Both the position numbers and the translations under genes were made by a program. From Mixta tenebrionis (GTDB taxonomy: Bacteria; Pseudomonadota; Gammaproteobacteria; Enterobacterales; Enterobacteriaceae), in NCBI RefSeq assembly GCF_006517625.1, contig NZ_VHQI01000007.1, positions 239,919 through 303,918 of the forward strand: 64,000 nt of DNA, in the 5' to 3' direction. The notes below the pieces were generated by a model. That model was not told the DNA's origin and ran no database searches. It saw only the letters and a list, made by a program, of their open reading frames with translations. Positions within the stretch are counted from its first letter, which is position 1; every line of letters begins with the position of its first letter. Positions 62,497 through 64,000 of this stretch are shown in pieces.

Positions 62497-63686
62497 TATG
62501 CTGCGGTATTTGTACCTTCCAGCCCATCAATATAATCAGCATACCACTGCATCATCTCGCGGCGATTTTCCAGATATTGCGCATGGTTGTACGTGCCACG
62601 AATGCTGTTCTTATCCACGTGGGCCAACTGCATCTCGATCCAGGCTGTATTAAACCCCTGCTCATGCAGAATGGTGCTCATGGTGTGCCGAAAGCCGTGG
62701 CCGGTAGCTTTACCATCGTAACCGATACGTTTGATCACCATGTTAATACTGGCTTCACTCATCGGTTTGTTGATGTTGCAACGCCCTGGAAACACGAGTT
62801 GATACTGACCGGTATAAGTGCGGAGCTCCTGCAGGATCGCCAGAACCTGGTCTGACAAAGGCACCAGATGCTTACGGCGCTTCTTCATGCGGCTTTCAGG
62901 GATCGTCCATAACGCATTCTCCAGATCGAACTCGTGCCACTCTGCTGCGCGCAATTCGATAGTACGTACCCCCGTGAGCAGCAGCAGACTGGTTGCCATA
63001 CGCGTAATGCAACTGCCGTGGTAATCAGCCAGACTGGAAAGAAACGCGGGTAATTCAGATGACTGAAGGTGAGGGAAATGCTCAGTCTTTGGCGCGGTTA
63101 ATGTGCCGGTCAGCTCTGCTGCTGGATTAATCGTCGCACGTCCTGTTGCGATGGCGTAGCGAAAAATCTGATTGCAGTACTGCCTGACCTTACGTAATTT
63201 TTCCAGCGAACCACGTTTTTCAATCAGACGTAAAACCTCCAGCATCTCCAGAGGAAGGATCTCCGCGACAGGGCGCTTGCCCACATGCGGGAAGATATCC
63301 TTCTCCAGCGCCTCCAGAACGCTTTCTGCATAGCTTTCCGACCATGAGATACACTTGTGCTTATGCCACTCCATGGCGAGCGCCCTGAAGGTATTAACGA
63401 CGGATATTTTTTTTGCGAGTTTTTCGAGCTGCTTTTTCTCACTTGGGTCACCTCCGTCTGCAATCACCTTTCTCGCTTCGTCGCGTTTTACACGCGCGTC
63501 AGCCAGGGAAATCTCAGGATAAACACCAATAGATAACTTTTTCTCTTTGCCGGCGATACGGTATTTCATGCGCCAGTATCGTTTTCCGGTGGTGGTTACC
63601 AGGAGAAAAAGGCCACGTTCGTCAGAGAGTTTATAGTCCTTCTCTTTAGGCTTGGCGGTCTCTACCTGCCGGGCTGTCAGTGCCAT
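62496..63686 (-). CDS. int: P4-type tyrosine integrase
   Basis: 396 residues, normal length. N-terminal DUF4102-type arm-binding domain (LTARQVETAKPKEKDYKLSD, KYRIAGKEKKLSIGVYPEIS), core-binding SAM-like domain, then catalytic domain with Arg241 in TGVRTIELRAAEW, HGFRHTMST and the tyrosine of GTYNHAQYLENRR near 366. It should recombine at tRNA-Phe. AlpA-like protein at 13710 may act as its activator. Its gene reads away from the att copy 175 bases to its right. Confidence 0.95.
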   Translation of the reverse strand: MALTARQVETAKPKEKDYKLSDERGLFLLVTTTGKRYWRMKYRIAGKEKKLSIGVYPEISLADARVKRDEARKVIADGGDPSEKKQLEKLAKKISVVNTFRALAMEWHKHKCISWSESYAESVLEALEKDIFPHVGKRPVAEILPLEMLEVLRLIEKRGSLEKLRKVRQYCNQIFRYAIATGRATINPAAELTGTLTAPKTEHFPHLQSSELPAFLSSLADYHGSCITRMATSLLLLTGVRTIELRAAEWHEFDLENALWTIPESRMKKRRKHLVPLSDQVLAILQELRTYTGQYQLVFPGRCNINKPMSEASINMVIKRIGYDGKATGHGFRHTMSTILHEQGFNTAWIEMQLAHVDKNSIRGTYNHAQYLENRREMMQWYADYIDGLEGTNTAA

Positions 63687-64000
63687 ATGGGGGCCTCAAA
63701 TTTCATTGAACAAGAAGAGCCCCCTGAAAAGCCCCCAGATGCAACTTGATTAAGGTAGAGTTGGGTTGAGGTCAGTGGAGTTCGGAATGTTCGAAAATGG
63801 TGTATGGCAGTGATTATACTTGAGTTTTGTGGAGTTTGGGAGACGTACATAGAAGTGAAAGTGGTGCCCGGACTCGGAATCGAACCAAGGACACGGGGAT
63901 TTTCAATCCCTTAAAAAAAGACCAAACGATCTATTAGAACTGACAGCCTTTTACTGGTTTACCTTAAGAAAAATGTTGCAGTTGGGTGCTATAAGCCTTA
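63687..64000. other. 314-base region with integrase promoter and attachment site
   Basis: Contains the presumed integrase promoter and, at 63862-63910, the att copy. Right of 63911 the sequence (TTAAAAAAAGACC onward) is not the body of tRNA-Phe, and no gene is visible before the window ends. Confidence 0.6.
63862..63910 (-). repeat. Right attachment site: last 49 bases of tRNA-Phe
   Basis: On the minus strand this runs from the anticodon region (GGGATTGAAAATCCCC, anticodon GAA) through the T arm (GGTTCGATTCC) to CCGGGCACCA. It equals the 3' end of the E. coli tRNA-Phe gene. The D arm and acceptor 5' strand are absent, so it is a copy made by integration, not a working tRNA. Confidence 0.93.

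Noticed and set aside
1..64000. CRISPR array
   Set aside because: No series of regularly spaced direct repeats seen anywhere in the window.

Overview
The window looks like a chromosomal segment of a member of the Enterobacteriaceae. Gene families (CbtA/CbeA, YeeT, YeeS, YfjP, AlpA, a P4-type integrase), the type VI secretion gene order and a tRNA-Phe 3' end identical over 49 bases to the E. coli gene all point there. I cannot fix the genus; Enterobacter, Citrobacter, Klebsiella or a close relative all fit.

Layout. (1) Positions 1-2500 are a scarred flank: the end of a probable fimbrial gene, a LuxR-type regulator, an orphan type-44 polymorphic toxin fragment with its likely immunity gene, and the last 46 codons of a lost tyrosine recombinase. 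(2) A 19-base copy of the tRNA-Phe 3' end at 2574-2592 and a 49-base copy at 63862-63910 are direct repeats enclosing about 61 kb, with an integrase just inside the right copy. I read this as one integrated island. (3) 2.8-17.7 kb is a CP4-57-type cargo block: DUF4942, DUF957 and DUF5983 proteins, the CbtA/CbeA toxin-antitoxin pair, YeeT, a RadC-like JAMM protein, an ArdB/KlcA anti-restriction protein, a DUF932 protein, five exported or membrane proteins of unknown role, a WYL regulator, a YfjP GTPase, then on the other strand AlpA, YfjJ/YagK (Gp2-like) proteins and two zinc-ribbon paralogues. (4) 18.4-50.4 kb is a complete type VI secretion system (T6SS) with all thirteen core genes tssA-tssM, an OmpA-domain peptidoglycan anchor, a PAAR tip, a VasL-like protein and two effector modules: an EF-hand/GH19 cell-wall hydrolase with an exported putative immunity protein, and a VRR-NUC nuclease with membrane segments paired with a DUF3396 immunity protein behind a second VgrG. 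(5) 50.4-51.5 kb holds a five-repeat Myb/SANT-like DNA-binding protein and a PerC-like regulator. (6) 51.5-55.7 kb is a three-gene nuclease / small protein / SMC-like ATPase operon of the Lamassu (ABC-3C) defence type. (7) 56.2-62.4 kb has three genes I do not recognise, encoding 453, 1112 and 329 residues, in the slot where such islands carry defence cargo. (8) The P4-type integrase and attachment site close the island.

Working together: the T6SS would deliver toxins into neighbouring cells, the Lamassu-type operon and anti-restriction protein handle conflict with phages and plasmids, and the CP4-57 genes and integrase belong to the carrier. The best candidates for undescribed biology are the two large unknown genes at 56188-61104, the five-repeat DNA-binding protein, and the WYL-linked cluster of exported proteins with a repeated GACA-N5-TGTC motif upstream. 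All calls come from reading the sequence; no database search was run.
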